From the NCBI RefSeq assembly GCF_001425625.1, contig NZ_LMCP01000001.1, positions 617,118 to 681,117 on the forward strand: DNA of 64,000 bases, written 5' to 3'. A model generated the notes under the pieces. That model had not been told where the DNA came from and did no database searches. It saw nothing but the letters and a program-made list of their open reading frames with translations. Below, piece by piece: positions 9,007-18,516 of the stretch. The DNA is from Mesorhizobium sp. Root102. Its GTDB lineage: Bacteria > Pseudomonadota > Alphaproteobacteria > Rhizobiales > Rhizobiaceae. Position 1 is the first letter of the stretch. Every line of letters begins with the position of its first letter. Made by a program: the position numbers and the translations under genes.

Positions 9007-9546
9007 ATGCCAGCCGAAAGCAAAGCGAAGGTCATCGAACGAAATCGCGCGCCGCGGGTGCAGATCGCCTACGATGTGGAGACCTACGGTAGTCCAACGA
9101 CGATCGAACTGCCGTTCGTCATGGGCGTGATGGCCGACCTTTCCGGTGCTTCGCAGACCAAGGAAGCGTCAAAGTCGGTGCTGGACCGCTCCTTTGTCGA
9201 GACCGACGCGAACCGCTTCCCCAAGTTCATGGAGGCGCTCGGACCGCGGGTAAAGGCCCGCGTGAAGAATACGCTGCCGCAGGCTGAGGGCGCCGAGCGG
9301 GACGAGGAACTGGCGCTCGATCTTACGTTTTCCAGAATGGGCGATTTCGCCCCGGACAAGATTGCAGAGCAAGTTCCGCAACTGGCCGAGATCCTCAAGA
9401 TGCGTCGCCAACTCGAGGAACTGCTTGGCTTCATGGATGGCCGCGTCGACGCCGAAAAACGCATCGCGCAACTTCTGAACAACGAACCGCTTCTTGGCAA
9501 GATCGCCAGCCAGGCGCTGGCTGACGACGACAAGGTTGGGGAGTAA
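9007..9546 (+). CDS. tssB: T6SS contractile sheath small subunit TssB
   Basis: 179 residues, the normal TssB/VipA/ImpB length. Family hallmarks are the N-terminal RVQIAYDVETYG strand, the conserved ELPFVMGVMADLSG segment, FVETDANRFPKFM, and a C-terminal helix ending in LLNNEPLL. It pairs with TssC to build the sheath around the Hcp tube; the C-terminal part of the complex is what ClpV engages. It lies between tssA and tssC with gaps of 6 and 3 bases, so the three are surely co-translated. Confidence 0.96.
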   Translation: MPAESKAKVIERNRAPRVQIAYDVETYGSPTTIELPFVMGVMADLSGASQTKEASKSVLDRSFVETDANRFPKFMEALGPRVKARVKNTLPQAEGAERDEELALDLTFSRMGDFAPDKIAEQVPQLAEILKMRRQLEELLGFMDGRVDAEKRIAQLLNNEPLLGKIASQALADDDKVGE

Positions 9547-9549
9547 ATC

Positions 9550-11055
9550 ATGGCCGAACAGCAAAAGACCGCCGCCGTCGCCGCCGAGGCCGAAGCCATA
9601 GACCTTGGAGAATTCAGCGGACTCCTCGAGAAAGATTTCAAGGTCAAGAAGGACGACAGCGAGAAACTGCAGCAACTCGTGCGCAATCTCGCCCTCGCGG
9701 CACAGTCCCGTTCCGATACAACCACCATCTCGTCCAATGCGATCAAGTCGATCAAGTCGCTGATCGCGGGCATCGACAAGATGCTGACGACACAGGTCAA
9801 CGAGATCCTGCACGCGCCCGAAGTGCGCGAAATGGAAGGCACATGGCGCGGCCTCTGGTATCTCATCAACAACACCGAGACTGATCAGAAGCTGAAGATC
9901 CGGGTGATGAACATCTCCAAGGAGCAACTGGCCGACACGCTCGAAGACTATGAAGGCCAAATGTGGGACCAGAGCCCGATCTTCAAGAAAGTCTATACGG
10001 ACGAGTATTCGATGCTTGGCGGCGAGCCGATTGGCTGTGTGATTGGCGCTTACGAATTCTCGAACCACCCGCGCGACGTTGGTTTGCTGCGCAACATCTC
10101 CGGCATCTGTGCTTCGGCGCACACGCCGTTTATCGCAGCCGCCTCGCCGCGCCTGTTCCGCATGGACAGCTGGCAGGAATTGCCGAACCCGCAAGATTTG
10201 CAGCAGATCGTCTCCAACCCGGCCTATGCCTCGTGGCAATCGCTGCGCGAGAGCGAGGACGCTCGCTACATCGGCCTGACCATGCCGCGCGTTCTGGCGC
10301 GGCTGCCATATGGCACGGATACCGTTCCGGTTAAGGGTTTCACCTTCGAGGAAGAGGTGCAGGGCGATCACAACAAATATGTCTGGATGAACGCCGCCTT
10401 CCCGATGGGCGTGAACATAAACCGCAGTCACAAGCTCTATGGCTGGGGCACGCAGATCCGCGGCGTCGAGAATGGCGGCACGGTCCTCAACCTGCCGGTG
10501 CACAGTTTCCCGACCGATGACGGGTCGATCGCGATGAAATGTCCGACGGAAGTCGCCATCGACGACCGACGCGAAGCGGAACTGGCCAAGCTTGGTCTGA
10601 TGCCGATCCTGCATCGAAAGAATACCGATCTCGCGGCCTTCATCGGCGCACACTCACTGCAGGACGACGAGACGCGGGCGGGACGGCTGGTCGACCCCGA
10701 CGCGCAGTCCAATGAGCGGCTCAGCGCCAACCTGCCCTATCTCTTCCCGGTCTCGCGCTTTGCGCATTACCTCAAGGCCATTGCGCGCGACAAGGTCGGC
10801 TCGTTCAAGGAGCGCTCCGATATGCAGATCTGGCTGACCGAATGGATCAACCGATACGTGCTGGCCAACCCGGCCTTTGCCGACGACAAGGCGCGCGCCA
10901 AGCGCCCACTTGCCGCGGCCGAGGTTCAGGTGGACAGCGTTGAGGGGCGGCCGGGCTATTACAACGCCCGCTTCTATCTGCGCCCGCACTACCAGCTCGA
11001 GGGCATCAATGCCTCGCTCCGACTGGTCTCGGAACTGCCGTCCGTGAAGACTTGA
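9550..11055 (+). CDS. tssC: T6SS contractile sheath large subunit TssC
   Basis: 501 residues, typical for TssC/VipB/ImpC. Recognisable segments are EMEGTWRGLWYLINNTETD, the GEPIGCVIGAYEF stretch, the arginine-rich MPRVLARLPYGT and the C-terminal YYNARFYLRPHYQLEGI. With TssB it forms the contractile sheath, homologous to phage tail sheath. The N-terminal ~45 residues are helical and supply the handshake with TssB. Three bases separate it from tssB. A 47-base gap with an AT-rich stretch follows before hcp, long enough for a separate control point for the abundant Hcp. Confidence 0.97.
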   Translation: MAEQQKTAAVAAEAEAIDLGEFSGLLEKDFKVKKDDSEKLQQLVRNLALAAQSRSDTTTISSNAIKSIKSLIAGIDKMLTTQVNEILHAPEVREMEGTWRGLWYLINNTETDQKLKIRVMNISKEQLADTLEDYEGQMWDQSPIFKKVYTDEYSMLGGEPIGCVIGAYEFSNHPRDVGLLRNISGICASAHTPFIAAASPRLFRMDSWQELPNPQDLQQIVSNPAYASWQSLRESEDARYIGLTMPRVLARLPYGTDTVPVKGFTFEEEVQGDHNKYVWMNAAFPMGVNINRSHKLYGWGTQIRGVENGGTVLNLPVHSFPTDDGSIAMKCPTEVAIDDRREAELAKLGLMPILHRKNTDLAAFIGAHSLQDDETRAGRLVDPDAQSNERLSANLPYLFPVSRFAHYLKAIARDKVGSFKERSDMQIWLTEWINRYVLANPAFADDKARAKRPLAAAEVQVDSVEGRPGYYNARFYLRPHYQLEGINASLRLVSELPSVKT

Positions 11056-11102
11056 TTTACAGCAACACGATCTTGGTTTTTTGAAAGCGGTGGAGAAAGA
11101 CA

Positions 11103-11564
11103 ATGCCCACAGGTACGAAGATTGATGGTTTTCTGAAAGTTCCGGATATCAAAGGCCCAAGCGCTCGAGACGGCCACGAGGACGAAATTGAAGTCCACGG
11201 GGTCGATTACAAGATAGTCGCGCCATACGATCCGAATTCGCTCTCGCGCCGCGGTCGCGTTTCCTTGGGCATGATCAAGTTCACCAAGCACTATGACAAG
11301 TCGTCGCCCTATCTGAAGAAAGCACTGTTCGAGAACAAGGCGCTGGACGAAGTGGTGTTCTCGGCACGCCGGACCATCGATGGCGAGACCAAGGATTACC
11401 TGGTCGTCACCCTCACCGACGCCTCGATCATGGAATACGACATGTCGCAGGCCGAGGATGAGGAAGACCTGATCGAGGAAGAGGTCAGCTTCGCCTACAA
11501 GAAGATCAAGTTCGTCTATGACGGCAATGACGAAATCGAAATGGATGTCTATGTCGGCAAGTGA
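11103..11564 (+). CDS. hcp: T6SS inner tube protein Hcp (TssD)
   Basis: 153 residues of the Hcp beta-barrel family. KIDGFLKVPDIKG at the N-terminus, the GRVSLGMIKFTKHYDKSSP segment, and the acidic DEEDLIEEEVSFAYKKIKF near the C-terminus match the family. Hcp hexamers stack into the tube that is ejected, and they can also carry small effectors in the lumen. No C-terminal toxin extension is present, so this is a structural Hcp. Ribosome site GGAGA lies 7 bases upstream of the ATG. The 3' end overlaps the beginning of tssE. Confidence 0.96.
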   Translation: MPTGTKIDGFLKVPDIKGPSARDGHEDEIEVHGVDYKIVAPYDPNSLSRRGRVSLGMIKFTKHYDKSSPYLKKALFENKALDEVVFSARRTIDGETKDYLVVTLTDASIMEYDMSQAEDEEDLIEEEVSFAYKKIKFVYDGNDEIEMDVYVGK

Positions 11565-12306
11565 GGGCCGGCGGCCCGACGCGGACAAGCTGCAGGTTAC
11601 CGCTGGTTCGCGAGCAAAACGCGAAGCGGTCCAGCCCTCTCTCTGGGACCGCCTCGTAAACGACCTGCCGGGCATGACCTCCGAGATAGACGGGCTACGC
11701 CAAGCCTTGCAGGACGAACTCGGCGTGGATCGGCTGGAGGGTCTGGCTGCGGGCAGCGCGCGGCTCATCGATGCCGATGCGGAGCTGACGGCCGATCAGA
11801 AGCGGCGTCTGCACCGACTGGCCTTTCAGACCCAGCACCGCGCAGAGATGGAAAGCCGCGGCGTGGTCGTGTCGCCCCGCGTGCTCCGGGAGGCCGTGCG
11901 GCGCGACATCGAGGCTCTGTTCAACACCGAGCGTTTCGAGGCTGTTCCGCTTCTCTCCGATCTCGAAAGCGAGCAGGCAGCGGACAACCCGCCGTCGCTC
12001 GCCGATTTTCCGGAGGTGCGCCGAAGCGTGATCAACTACGGCGTACCCTCCTTCTCCGGCCGCTCCTCTCGCGACTTTGATCGCGAAGCCCTGGCGCGCG
12101 AGATCCGCTCGGTGCTTGCAACGTTCGAGCCCCGCCTCAAGGAAAATACGACGAAGGTCACGGTGACGCTTGGCGACAAGAGCGTGGGTTTGAAGATCGA
12201 GATTGACGCGGTGCTGATCATGACGCCGACGCCGGAACGCATGCGCCTGCGCACCACGATCAATCTCGACAACGGCTTGGCGCGGACCGAATTTAGGGAG
12301 GCCTGA
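11551..12306 (+). CDS. tssE: T6SS baseplate protein TssE (gp25-like)
   Basis: About 251 residues. The gp25/lysozyme-like fold is in the C-terminal half: RRSVINYGVPSFSG, then RSVLATFEPRLKENTTKVTV and the closing RTTINLDNG. TssE is a baseplate wedge component related to phage T4 gp25. The N-terminal ~110 residues form an extra helical region, so the protein is longer than the usual 130-180 residues. The start is uncertain. ATGs at 11518, 11527, 11545 and 11551 all lie inside the hcp 3' end, and I take the last one. The overlap implies translational coupling to hcp. Confidence 0.88.
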   Translation: MSASEGRRPDADKLQVTAGSRAKREAVQPSLWDRLVNDLPGMTSEIDGLRQALQDELGVDRLEGLAAGSARLIDADAELTADQKRRLHRLAFQTQHRAEMESRGVVVSPRVLREAVRRDIEALFNTERFEAVPLLSDLESEQAADNPPSLADFPEVRRSVINYGVPSFSGRSSRDFDREALAREIRSVLATFEPRLKENTTKVTVTLGDKSVGLKIEIDAVLIMTPTPERMRLRTTINLDNGLARTEFREA

Positions 12307-12307
12307 G

Positions 12308-14182
12308 ATGGATCGGGTCTTCGTAGAATATTACGAGGAGGAACTGACCCATATCCGTGCGCTGGCGGCGGAATTTGCCGACCTGCATCCGGCGGTGGCG
12401 CGCAATCTCTCGCTCGACACGGTGCCGTGTCCGGATCCGTATGTCGAGCGATTGCTTGACGGCGTCGCTTTCCTCGCGGCGCGCACCCGGCTGAAAGTCG
12501 ACGCCGAGCGCTCGCGGTTTTCACGCAGCGTTCTCGACGTTCTGTATCCCGATCTGGTCACGCCGGCGCCGGCAACGGCGATGGTGGTGCTGAAACCCGG
12601 CCAGCAGGTCCAGACGATGGTTGCCGGCCATGTCGTCAAGCGCAACACCCGGCTGGTCTCCGGCCTGCAGCCCGGCCTTTCGACGCGTTGCACCTTCACC
12701 ACCGCCCAGGACATCACGCTGTGGCCGATAGCGCTGACTTCCGTAAGCTATTTTCAAGATCGCAGCGCGCTGGCAGCGGCCGGCATAGCACCGATCGGCG
12801 GTGTGGCCGGCGAGGCGGCGCTCCGCATCGTGCTGGCCCGAACCGGAAAAGGCAGGCTCGACGAACTGTCGCTCGATCGGCTTGATCTCTACTTTGCGGG
12901 ACGCACCAAGGCCCCCCTGCTTTTCGACGCGATTTTCGGTGCTTGCTCGGCCGTTGGCGCACGCGCGGAAGGCAAGACCAATCCCCTATCGCCTTTGCCG
13001 GAACCCGAAATGATCGGCATCAGCGACGACGAGTCCCTGATGCCTCGTACCCGTCCGACATTCGAGGGGTACCGCCTGCTGCGCGAATATTTCATGATGC
13101 CCGAGCGCTTTCACTATGCGCGGGTTTCCGGGCTGCAGCCCGTCGTGCGTCGATGCGCGGCCGGGCTCGAGATCATCTTCATGTTCAGGCGCCCGGTGCC
13201 CGAGCTTGCCGACTTGACACCGGCCGATTTCGAACTTTTCGCAACGCCGATCATCAATCTCTTCGAGCGTGAGTGCAACGTCATCGAGCTTGATCCGCGC
13301 AAGACGCGCCAGGTGCTGCATGCCGATCGGACGCGGGCGCGCGACTTCGAAATCTATCGGGTCATCCGCGTGGAGGACGCCGACACCGGGGGTAACGATG
13401 CCGAAATTCCAGAGCTCTTCAGCCTGGGTCAGAATCGCGGCAGTGGCTGGGTCTACTCCACCGAGCGGCGCCCCCGTCGCGCGACGGAAGACGAGCGGCG
13501 CGACGGGCTGACCCGCACCTCCTACGCAGGGGACGATGTTTTCCTGGCAATTTCACGCCCGGTGGAAAGCCCGGCGAACCGGCCGCTGAAGCGTGTCGAC
13601 ATCGTGGCGCTTTGTACCAACCGCGATCTGCCGATCCTCGATGACAATCCCACTTTGACGCTGGAGGCAGGCGACCCGGTCGAAACGGTGCGGCTTCTCG
13701 GCGCGTTGCGTCCGCCTCGCCCGGCCATCCCCGCCGCGCTTCCGGTGGGCGCGGCGGGCGAATCCCGCGCCGACAATCTCGCCTGGCGGCTGGTGGCCCA
13801 ACTGGCGCTCAACTTTCTCAGCCTTGCCAAGGAAGGCCGCGGCGTCGATCCGCTGCATGCGCTGCTTGATCTGTACGCCGACCGGGGAGATCCGAGCCTT
13901 GCCCGCAACGTGCATTCGATCGTTCGCATAGACTCGCGGCCGGTCATCGAACGGCTGCAGATCGACGGGCCGATGTGCTTCGGACGCGGCACGGAAGTGA
14001 CATTGCATGTCGACCAGTCGGTCCTGGCGGGGCAAAGCACATTGCTGCTTTCGGCCTTGCTGGCACGGCTGTTTGCCCGTCATGCCGGTATAAACGGCTT
14101 TGTGCGAACCCGTACGCGGCTGCTGCAGAAGCAGGAGGATGTGCCATGGCCGATGACGCCCGGCAATCGCTACCTGATCTAG
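12308..14182 (+). CDS. tssF: T6SS baseplate protein TssF (ImpG)
   Basis: 624 residues, the normal size for TssF/VasA/ImpG. The N-terminus (YYEEELTHIRALAAEFADLHP followed by VERLLDGVAFLAARTRLKVD) is diagnostic. Other family segments are YFMMPERFHYARV and, near the end, FGRGTEVTLHVDQ. TssF with TssG and TssE forms baseplate wedges that bind TssK. It begins one base after the tssE stop and overlaps tssG by 37 bases. No anomaly seen. Confidence 0.95.
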   Translation: MDRVFVEYYEEELTHIRALAAEFADLHPAVARNLSLDTVPCPDPYVERLLDGVAFLAARTRLKVDAERSRFSRSVLDVLYPDLVTPAPATAMVVLKPGQQVQTMVAGHVVKRNTRLVSGLQPGLSTRCTFTTAQDITLWPIALTSVSYFQDRSALAAAGIAPIGGVAGEAALRIVLARTGKGRLDELSLDRLDLYFAGRTKAPLLFDAIFGACSAVGARAEGKTNPLSPLPEPEMIGISDDESLMPRTRPTFEGYRLLREYFMMPERFHYARVSGLQPVVRRCAAGLEIIFMFRRPVPELADLTPADFELFATPIINLFERECNVIELDPRKTRQVLHADRTRARDFEIYRVIRVEDADTGGNDAEIPELFSLGQNRGSGWVYSTERRPRRATEDERRDGLTRTSYAGDDVFLAISRPVESPANRPLKRVDIVALCTNRDLPILDDNPTLTLEAGDPVETVRLLGALRPPRPAIPAALPVGAAGESRADNLAWRLVAQLALNFLSLAKEGRGVDPLHALLDLYADRGDPSLARNVHSIVRIDSRPVIERLQIDGPMCFGRGTEVTLHVDQSVLAGQSTLLLSALLARLFARHAGINGFVRTRTRLLQKQEDVPWPMTPGNRYLI

Positions 14183-15213
14183 ACACAGTCGACTCGAGCC
14201 AGACCGAGGGGCTGTCCGGGACGTTCGACTTCTTCGAGCTGTTGCGCCGGCTCGAACGGAGGGGCGGGCTGTTCGGCTATTCCAGCTCGCCGGAGCGCGA
14301 GCCGGCGAGGCTCGGACAGCATATGCGTCTCAGCTTTTCGGCCAGGGACGTGGTTGAATTCCGCGAAGCGAACGACAAGGCTCCGGCCAGGGTCACGGTC
14401 GCAAATCTTGGCCTGATGGGACCCGAAGGTCCGCTGCCGCTGCATCTGACGCGCTGGGTGCTCGATCGGCTGTCGCAGCGCTGGTTCACCGGCGCCGATG
14501 CCCGGCAAACCAGCGACACGACATTCATGGACTTCGTCAACATTCTGCAGCACCGCATGATCGCCCTGTATTATCGGGCATGGGCGGATGCGCACCCCGC
14601 GGTACAGGTCGAACGTGCGGTTGGGGGGCGCGTCCGCGCCATGCTTGAAGCCATGGCGGGAATCGGACTTCCGGGCACCCAGAGCACTGATCTCGATACG
14701 GTGAAGCTTCGCCAGGCAGCTTCGCTCGCCAGCCAGGTCGATGGCCCGGAACGGCTGACGCTGTTCCTGGCGGAAGCCTTCAAGGTGCCGGTTCAGATCA
14801 AAGAGTTCATCGCCGCCTGGATAAACATCCCGGCCGGGCTCCAGACCCGCCTTGCAAAAGCCTATGCTGGGCTCGGCCGGGGGGCGACGATCGGCCCGCG
14901 CGTTTTCAACCGCCAAAGCAGGATCGAACTCCGTGTCGGCCCGCTGGGGTACGAGGACTTCAAGGCGTTCCTGCCTGGCGGCCAGCGGCTCAAACTGTTC
15001 AAGCAAGCCGTTCGCGACATGGTCGGGGAATCGCTCGACGTCGATCTGCGCATCGTGCTTGCGCGCGAAGCAGTGCCGCCGCCCCGTATCGGAGCGGTAC
15101 AGCTCGGCCGGACCGCCTGGCTTGCGCGGCCCGTTGAAAGGGGCGATGCTGACGACATGCGGCTGCGGACGATCGTCGGATGGCGGCCGGAAATGGCGGG
15201 GGTCGCGGCATGA
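14146..15213 (+). CDS. tssG: T6SS baseplate protein TssG (ImpH)
   Basis: 355 residues from the ATG at 14146, which has a strong AGGAGG site seven bases upstream and lies inside the end of tssF. Typical TssG features are FDFFELLRRLERRGG near the start, the NLGLMGPEGPLPLHLT segment, and the central GPLGYEDFKAFLPGG. TssG works as the partner of TssF in the baseplate wedge. A reading from 13975 would add 57 residues antiparallel to nothing known and overlapping tssF, so I rejected it. The stop overlaps the next start (ATGA). Confidence 0.94.
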   Translation: MADDARQSLPDLDTVDSSQTEGLSGTFDFFELLRRLERRGGLFGYSSSPEREPARLGQHMRLSFSARDVVEFREANDKAPARVTVANLGLMGPEGPLPLHLTRWVLDRLSQRWFTGADARQTSDTTFMDFVNILQHRMIALYYRAWADAHPAVQVERAVGGRVRAMLEAMAGIGLPGTQSTDLDTVKLRQAASLASQVDGPERLTLFLAEAFKVPVQIKEFIAAWINIPAGLQTRLAKAYAGLGRGATIGPRVFNRQSRIELRVGPLGYEDFKAFLPGGQRLKLFKQAVRDMVGESLDVDLRIVLAREAVPPPRIGAVQLGRTAWLARPVERGDADDMRLRTIVGWRPEMAGVAA

Positions 15214-16682
15214 GCCTGCTGCTGACGCTGGAGCAAGGGCCACGCACCCAGGCGGTGCGGCAGACCCGGCTGGACGAGGGCGAGTTGGTGATCGGCCGCA
15301 GCGCGGACGCTGGCTGGCAGATCGATGATCCCGACATGTTCGTTTCGCGGGCTCATTGCAGGATCTCGGGCGGGCGGGATGGATATTTCGTCACCGATAC
15401 GTCAAGCAGCGGATTGTTCATAAACGACTCCGACAGCCCGCTCGGCGCCGGCAAGTCGACGCGCCTTCAAAGCGGCATGCGGCTAAGACTGGGCGACTAC
15501 GTCGTCTATGTCGATCTGCAGACGCCAACCGCCCAAGCATCCACAGCCGGCCAGCCGGCTCCGGAACGCCTGCCGCCGGTATCCCGAGCGCCTGTGAGCA
15601 TCGGCCGCGACGACTTCTTTTCCGCCACGGTCGAAGAAGAGCCGCGACGGCCACGTCCGGCGGATCTGCCGAACCCGTTCGAACAGCCGGTTCCGGGCGC
15701 GTTCGAGCGTGCCACCTCCGGCCAGCGCAGCTCGCCTGCTTTCGATGACCCGTTCAGCCTCGATCCGGTTTCAACGCCTGTGTCGAAAAATGCCGCCCCT
15801 TATCTCGAACCGAGCGGCGCGGCGAACCGGGCGGACCCATTCAGCCTCGACCCCGAGCCGTCCCCAAGCCGCGAAGTCGAACGCGCTCATGGAAAGCCGT
15901 CCGATTTCAATGATGATTTTGGTTTCGGATCAGCCACGGCGCCCGGTTCGGCAAACGGCACCGGCTCGGCCGGAAAGCGCGAGCACATCGCCCAACGGCC
16001 ACAATCCGCCAATCCCTGGGATTTGCCCGTGCGAGCGGCTGATGTCCCACCTCCAGCGCGGACAGGTGCCGCTGCCAAACCCGCCCGCCTGCCGGCAGCG
16101 CCGCAACTGGGCGACATGGCGCTTCGCTCCGCATTCCTGCACGGTATGGGTGTCGAGGAAGCCGACTTCCCCGGACGCGACAGCCTTGCGGAAATGGAGA
16201 AGTTTGGCCGCGAATATCGGCTGATGATGGAAGGCCTGATGCAGCTTCTGCGCAAGCGGGCCGAGGAAAAGGGAAACGCTCGCGTCGCCCAGACCATGGT
16301 CGGGGCTTCCGAAGTCAATCCGCTCAAGTTTCTGCCGACGGTCGACGACGCCATCGTCACGCTTCTCGCCGAGCGCAGCCCGGGATTTCTCGCCGGCGAA
16401 GCGGCAATCGCCGACGCGGTTCGCGACCTCGCTCAACATCACGTGCGCGCCTGGCGAGGCGTACAGGGCGCCTTGCGGCGGATGATTGACCGTTTTGACC
16501 CGGCGGCGATCGAGGAAGAGCTGAAATCGAATTCCGCGATCGGCACGCTGCTTTCAGGCGGGCGCGGCGCCAAGCTGTGGGAGCTTTACCAGAAACGCCA
16601 TCGTGAAATCGCCGAGAGCGCGGAAAAAAGCTTCCTGGGTGAAATCGGCGCTGATTTTCGGGACGCATATGAGGAGGAGTGA
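15210..16682 (+). CDS. tagH: FHA-domain T6SS regulator TagH/Fha, copy 1 (ImpI)
   Basis: 490 residues. The N-terminal FHA domain (about 20-95) shows all the phosphothreonine-binding marks: VIGRS, SRAH and the SSGLFIND turn. A proline/serine-rich linker of about 200 residues follows. The C-terminal ~180 residues (from LRSAFLHGMGVEEADF to the KFLPTVDDAIV and LWELYQKRHREIAE segments) form the T6SS-specific FHA C-terminal domain. In other bacteria the kinase PpkA phosphorylates the system and Fha docks on phosphothreonine to trigger assembly. It overlaps tssG by four bases. A second, shorter copy is encoded at 31392-32444. Confidence 0.92.
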   Translation: MSLLLTLEQGPRTQAVRQTRLDEGELVIGRSADAGWQIDDPDMFVSRAHCRISGGRDGYFVTDTSSSGLFINDSDSPLGAGKSTRLQSGMRLRLGDYVVYVDLQTPTAQASTAGQPAPERLPPVSRAPVSIGRDDFFSATVEEEPRRPRPADLPNPFEQPVPGAFERATSGQRSSPAFDDPFSLDPVSTPVSKNAAPYLEPSGAANRADPFSLDPEPSPSREVERAHGKPSDFNDDFGFGSATAPGSANGTGSAGKREHIAQRPQSANPWDLPVRAADVPPPARTGAAAKPARLPAAPQLGDMALRSAFLHGMGVEEADFPGRDSLAEMEKFGREYRLMMEGLMQLLRKRAEEKGNARVAQTMVGASEVNPLKFLPTVDDAIVTLLAERSPGFLAGEAAIADAVRDLAQHHVRAWRGVQGALRRMIDRFDPAAIEEELKSNSAIGTLLSGGRGAKLWELYQKRHREIAESAEKSFLGEIGADFRDAYEEE

Positions 16683-16685
16683 GAC

Positions 16686-17138
16686 ATGATCGATCGACGC
16701 GAATTTATCGTCGCCCTGGGCGCAACCGGGCTGCTTGCGGCTTGCCAGAGCGGTCCGCCAAAACCTTCGGTGATCACCATCAATGTGACCGGGGGGGCTG
16801 GCATGAATCCGGGACCAGGTGGCGGTGACCGGCCGGTGACGGTCCTCGTGATGCGGCTGCGCAGCACCGGCAAGTTCAATTCCGCCGACTACTTTGCCCT
16901 GCAGGGAGATGCCGGCTCTGCACTCGCAGGCGACCTCATCGGATCCGACCAGATCGCCGTCGGGCCGGGAAAATCCGCGTCCAAAACCATCACCGTCGAG
17001 CCGGATGCGACGGCGCTGGGCTTCGTTGCACTGATCCGCGAGCCTACTGGCAGGAACTGGCGGACGACCAAGTCAGTGTCGGCGGGATCACAATTTACGG
17101 TCAACGTCACGCTTGGCAGCGGCGGCATTTCCGCCTAG
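16686..17138 (+). CDS. tssJ: T6SS outer-membrane lipoprotein TssJ
   Basis: 150 residues with a lipoprotein signal: a charged start MIDRREF (two arginines), a hydrophobic core and a lipobox LLAAC with the acylated Cys at residue 20. The mature part is a small beta-sandwich with repeated strand motifs such as VTVLVMRLRST and a KTITVEPDATALGFVALIR segment, as in SciN/TssJ. TssJ anchors the periplasmic arch of TssM to the outer membrane. It is the only tssJ in the window although two tssM genes are present. The early arginine pair might allow Tat-type export, but a proper RRxFLK motif is not clear. Confidence 0.9.
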   Translation: MIDRREFIVALGATGLLAACQSGPPKPSVITINVTGGAGMNPGPGGGDRPVTVLVMRLRSTGKFNSADYFALQGDAGSALAGDLIGSDQIAVGPGKSASKTITVEPDATALGFVALIREPTGRNWRTTKSVSAGSQFTVNVTLGSGGISA

Positions 17139-17177
17139 CGGCCAAGGCAAGGGGAGCTCAATGCAGAGAGTAGCGGC

Positions 17178-18512
17178 ATGAGCGATGCAAACAGGGTGTT
17201 GTGGTCCGAAGGTCTGTTTCTCCGGACTCAGCATTTCCAGCAGCAGGATCGGTTTTTCGAGGCGACAGTGCGCGGCGCGTTGCAGGCCGGGCAACTGCAC
17301 ACGTTCGGCTTTCAGCAGCTGACGTTGGATCAGGCATTGCTCGATGCCGGCCAGATCTCGATCCTGTCCGCACGGGGCATCTTTCCGGACGGGACACCTT
17401 TCTCCATTCCAGACATGATGGACGCACCGCGACCATTGCTGGTCACCCCAGACACGGGCGCCGGGCCGGTGCTGGTCGCCTTGCCGCTGGAGCCTCCCGG
17501 CGGTGTCGGCTTCGATCCGGCACACGCCGCCGCCTCGGGAGCACGCTATCACGGACGGATCGTTTCGGTGCGTGACGCCGTCCAGGGCGGTTCAGATCCT
17601 GAAGAAATCGAGATCGCCCGTCCGCAGGCGCTGTTGCTTGCACCCGGCAAGTCGGTCGGTGGCTACACAGCCTTGCCGATAGCCGACCTCAAGGGGGTTC
17701 GAGCCGATGGCGGCGTCTCCGTGGACGAGACCTTCCTGCCGCCGACACTGGTTACCGGCGCGGTGGCCTGGTATCGACAATTGCTTCTGGAGGTTGTCAC
17801 GGGCCTCGACCAGATCGCGGAGGCGCATGGCAAGATGGTCATGGGCGGGCCTGGGCGCAGCGTCGAAGATCTGCTGATGCTCAATCTCGCCAATGCGGCG
17901 CGCCCGCGGCTGGCCCACATGCTGGCGCAGGATGTCTTCCATCCGGCCGAGCTCTACCTGGAACTTGCCGGGCTCGCCGGTTCGATGGCTACCTACGGAT
18001 CGAGCGCGCGGCGGCTGGGCGAGTTGCCCGCTTATGATCACATGGCGCCAGGCCTCGCTTATTCGGCGCTGGCGGATGCGCTGCGCTCGCTCATCCTCAG
18101 CCTGCGTTACATCGAGCCGAAATCGCGTGCGCTGCCTGTCATGCGGCATTCGACCAATGTCTGGAAAATCCGCATCGACAACCCGAAGCTGCTGGTGGCC
18201 AGCCGGATCGTCATCCGGGTCGGTTCGGAGCTGTCGGAGGACGCGCTGCGCAAGATATTCGTCAATCAGGCGACGGTCGGCTCGGCCGACCAGTTCGAGG
18301 GCCTGTGGAAATCGCGGTTGCCCGGCATTCCTTTGAAACCGCTTCATTCCCAGCCGCGCGAAATCCCTTACGATGGCGATCGACTGTGTCTCGAGCTTGA
18401 CCAGAAAAGCGAGCACTGGGCGTCGCTGCTCGATGCCCCAGGCTTCGTCATTGGCGTTTCGGGTGTGTTGCCAAGCGAGCCGCAGGTGGACTGCTATTCG
18501 GTGAACAGGTGA
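17178..18512 (+). CDS. tssK: T6SS baseplate adaptor TssK (ImpJ)
   Basis: 444 residues, normal for TssK/VasE. The diagnostic N-terminus is VLWSEGLFLRTQHFQQQDRF. The middle contains LANAARPRLAHMLAQ and HPAELYLELAGLAGSMATY, and the C-terminal domain ends in a short beta strand. TssK trimers connect the baseplate wedges to the cytoplasmic parts of TssL and TssM. The two TssL/TssM pairs in this locus would have to share this single TssK. The gap from tssJ is 39 bases; 4 bases separate it from tssL. Confidence 0.95.
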   Translation: MSDANRVLWSEGLFLRTQHFQQQDRFFEATVRGALQAGQLHTFGFQQLTLDQALLDAGQISILSARGIFPDGTPFSIPDMMDAPRPLLVTPDTGAGPVLVALPLEPPGGVGFDPAHAAASGARYHGRIVSVRDAVQGGSDPEEIEIARPQALLLAPGKSVGGYTALPIADLKGVRADGGVSVDETFLPPTLVTGAVAWYRQLLLEVVTGLDQIAEAHGKMVMGGPGRSVEDLLMLNLANAARPRLAHMLAQDVFHPAELYLELAGLAGSMATYGSSARRLGELPAYDHMAPGLAYSALADALRSLILSLRYIEPKSRALPVMRHSTNVWKIRIDNPKLLVASRIVIRVGSELSEDALRKIFVNQATVGSADQFEGLWKSRLPGIPLKPLHSQPREIPYDGDRLCLELDQKSEHWASLLDAPGFVIGVSGVLPSEPQVDCYSVNR

Positions 18513-18516
18513 GATC

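Noticed and set aside
9169..10653. Long minus-strand open frame opposite tssB/tssC
   Set aside because: Shadow of conserved sheath genes; composition dominated by Arg, Leu, Val and His without motifs or a ribosome site.
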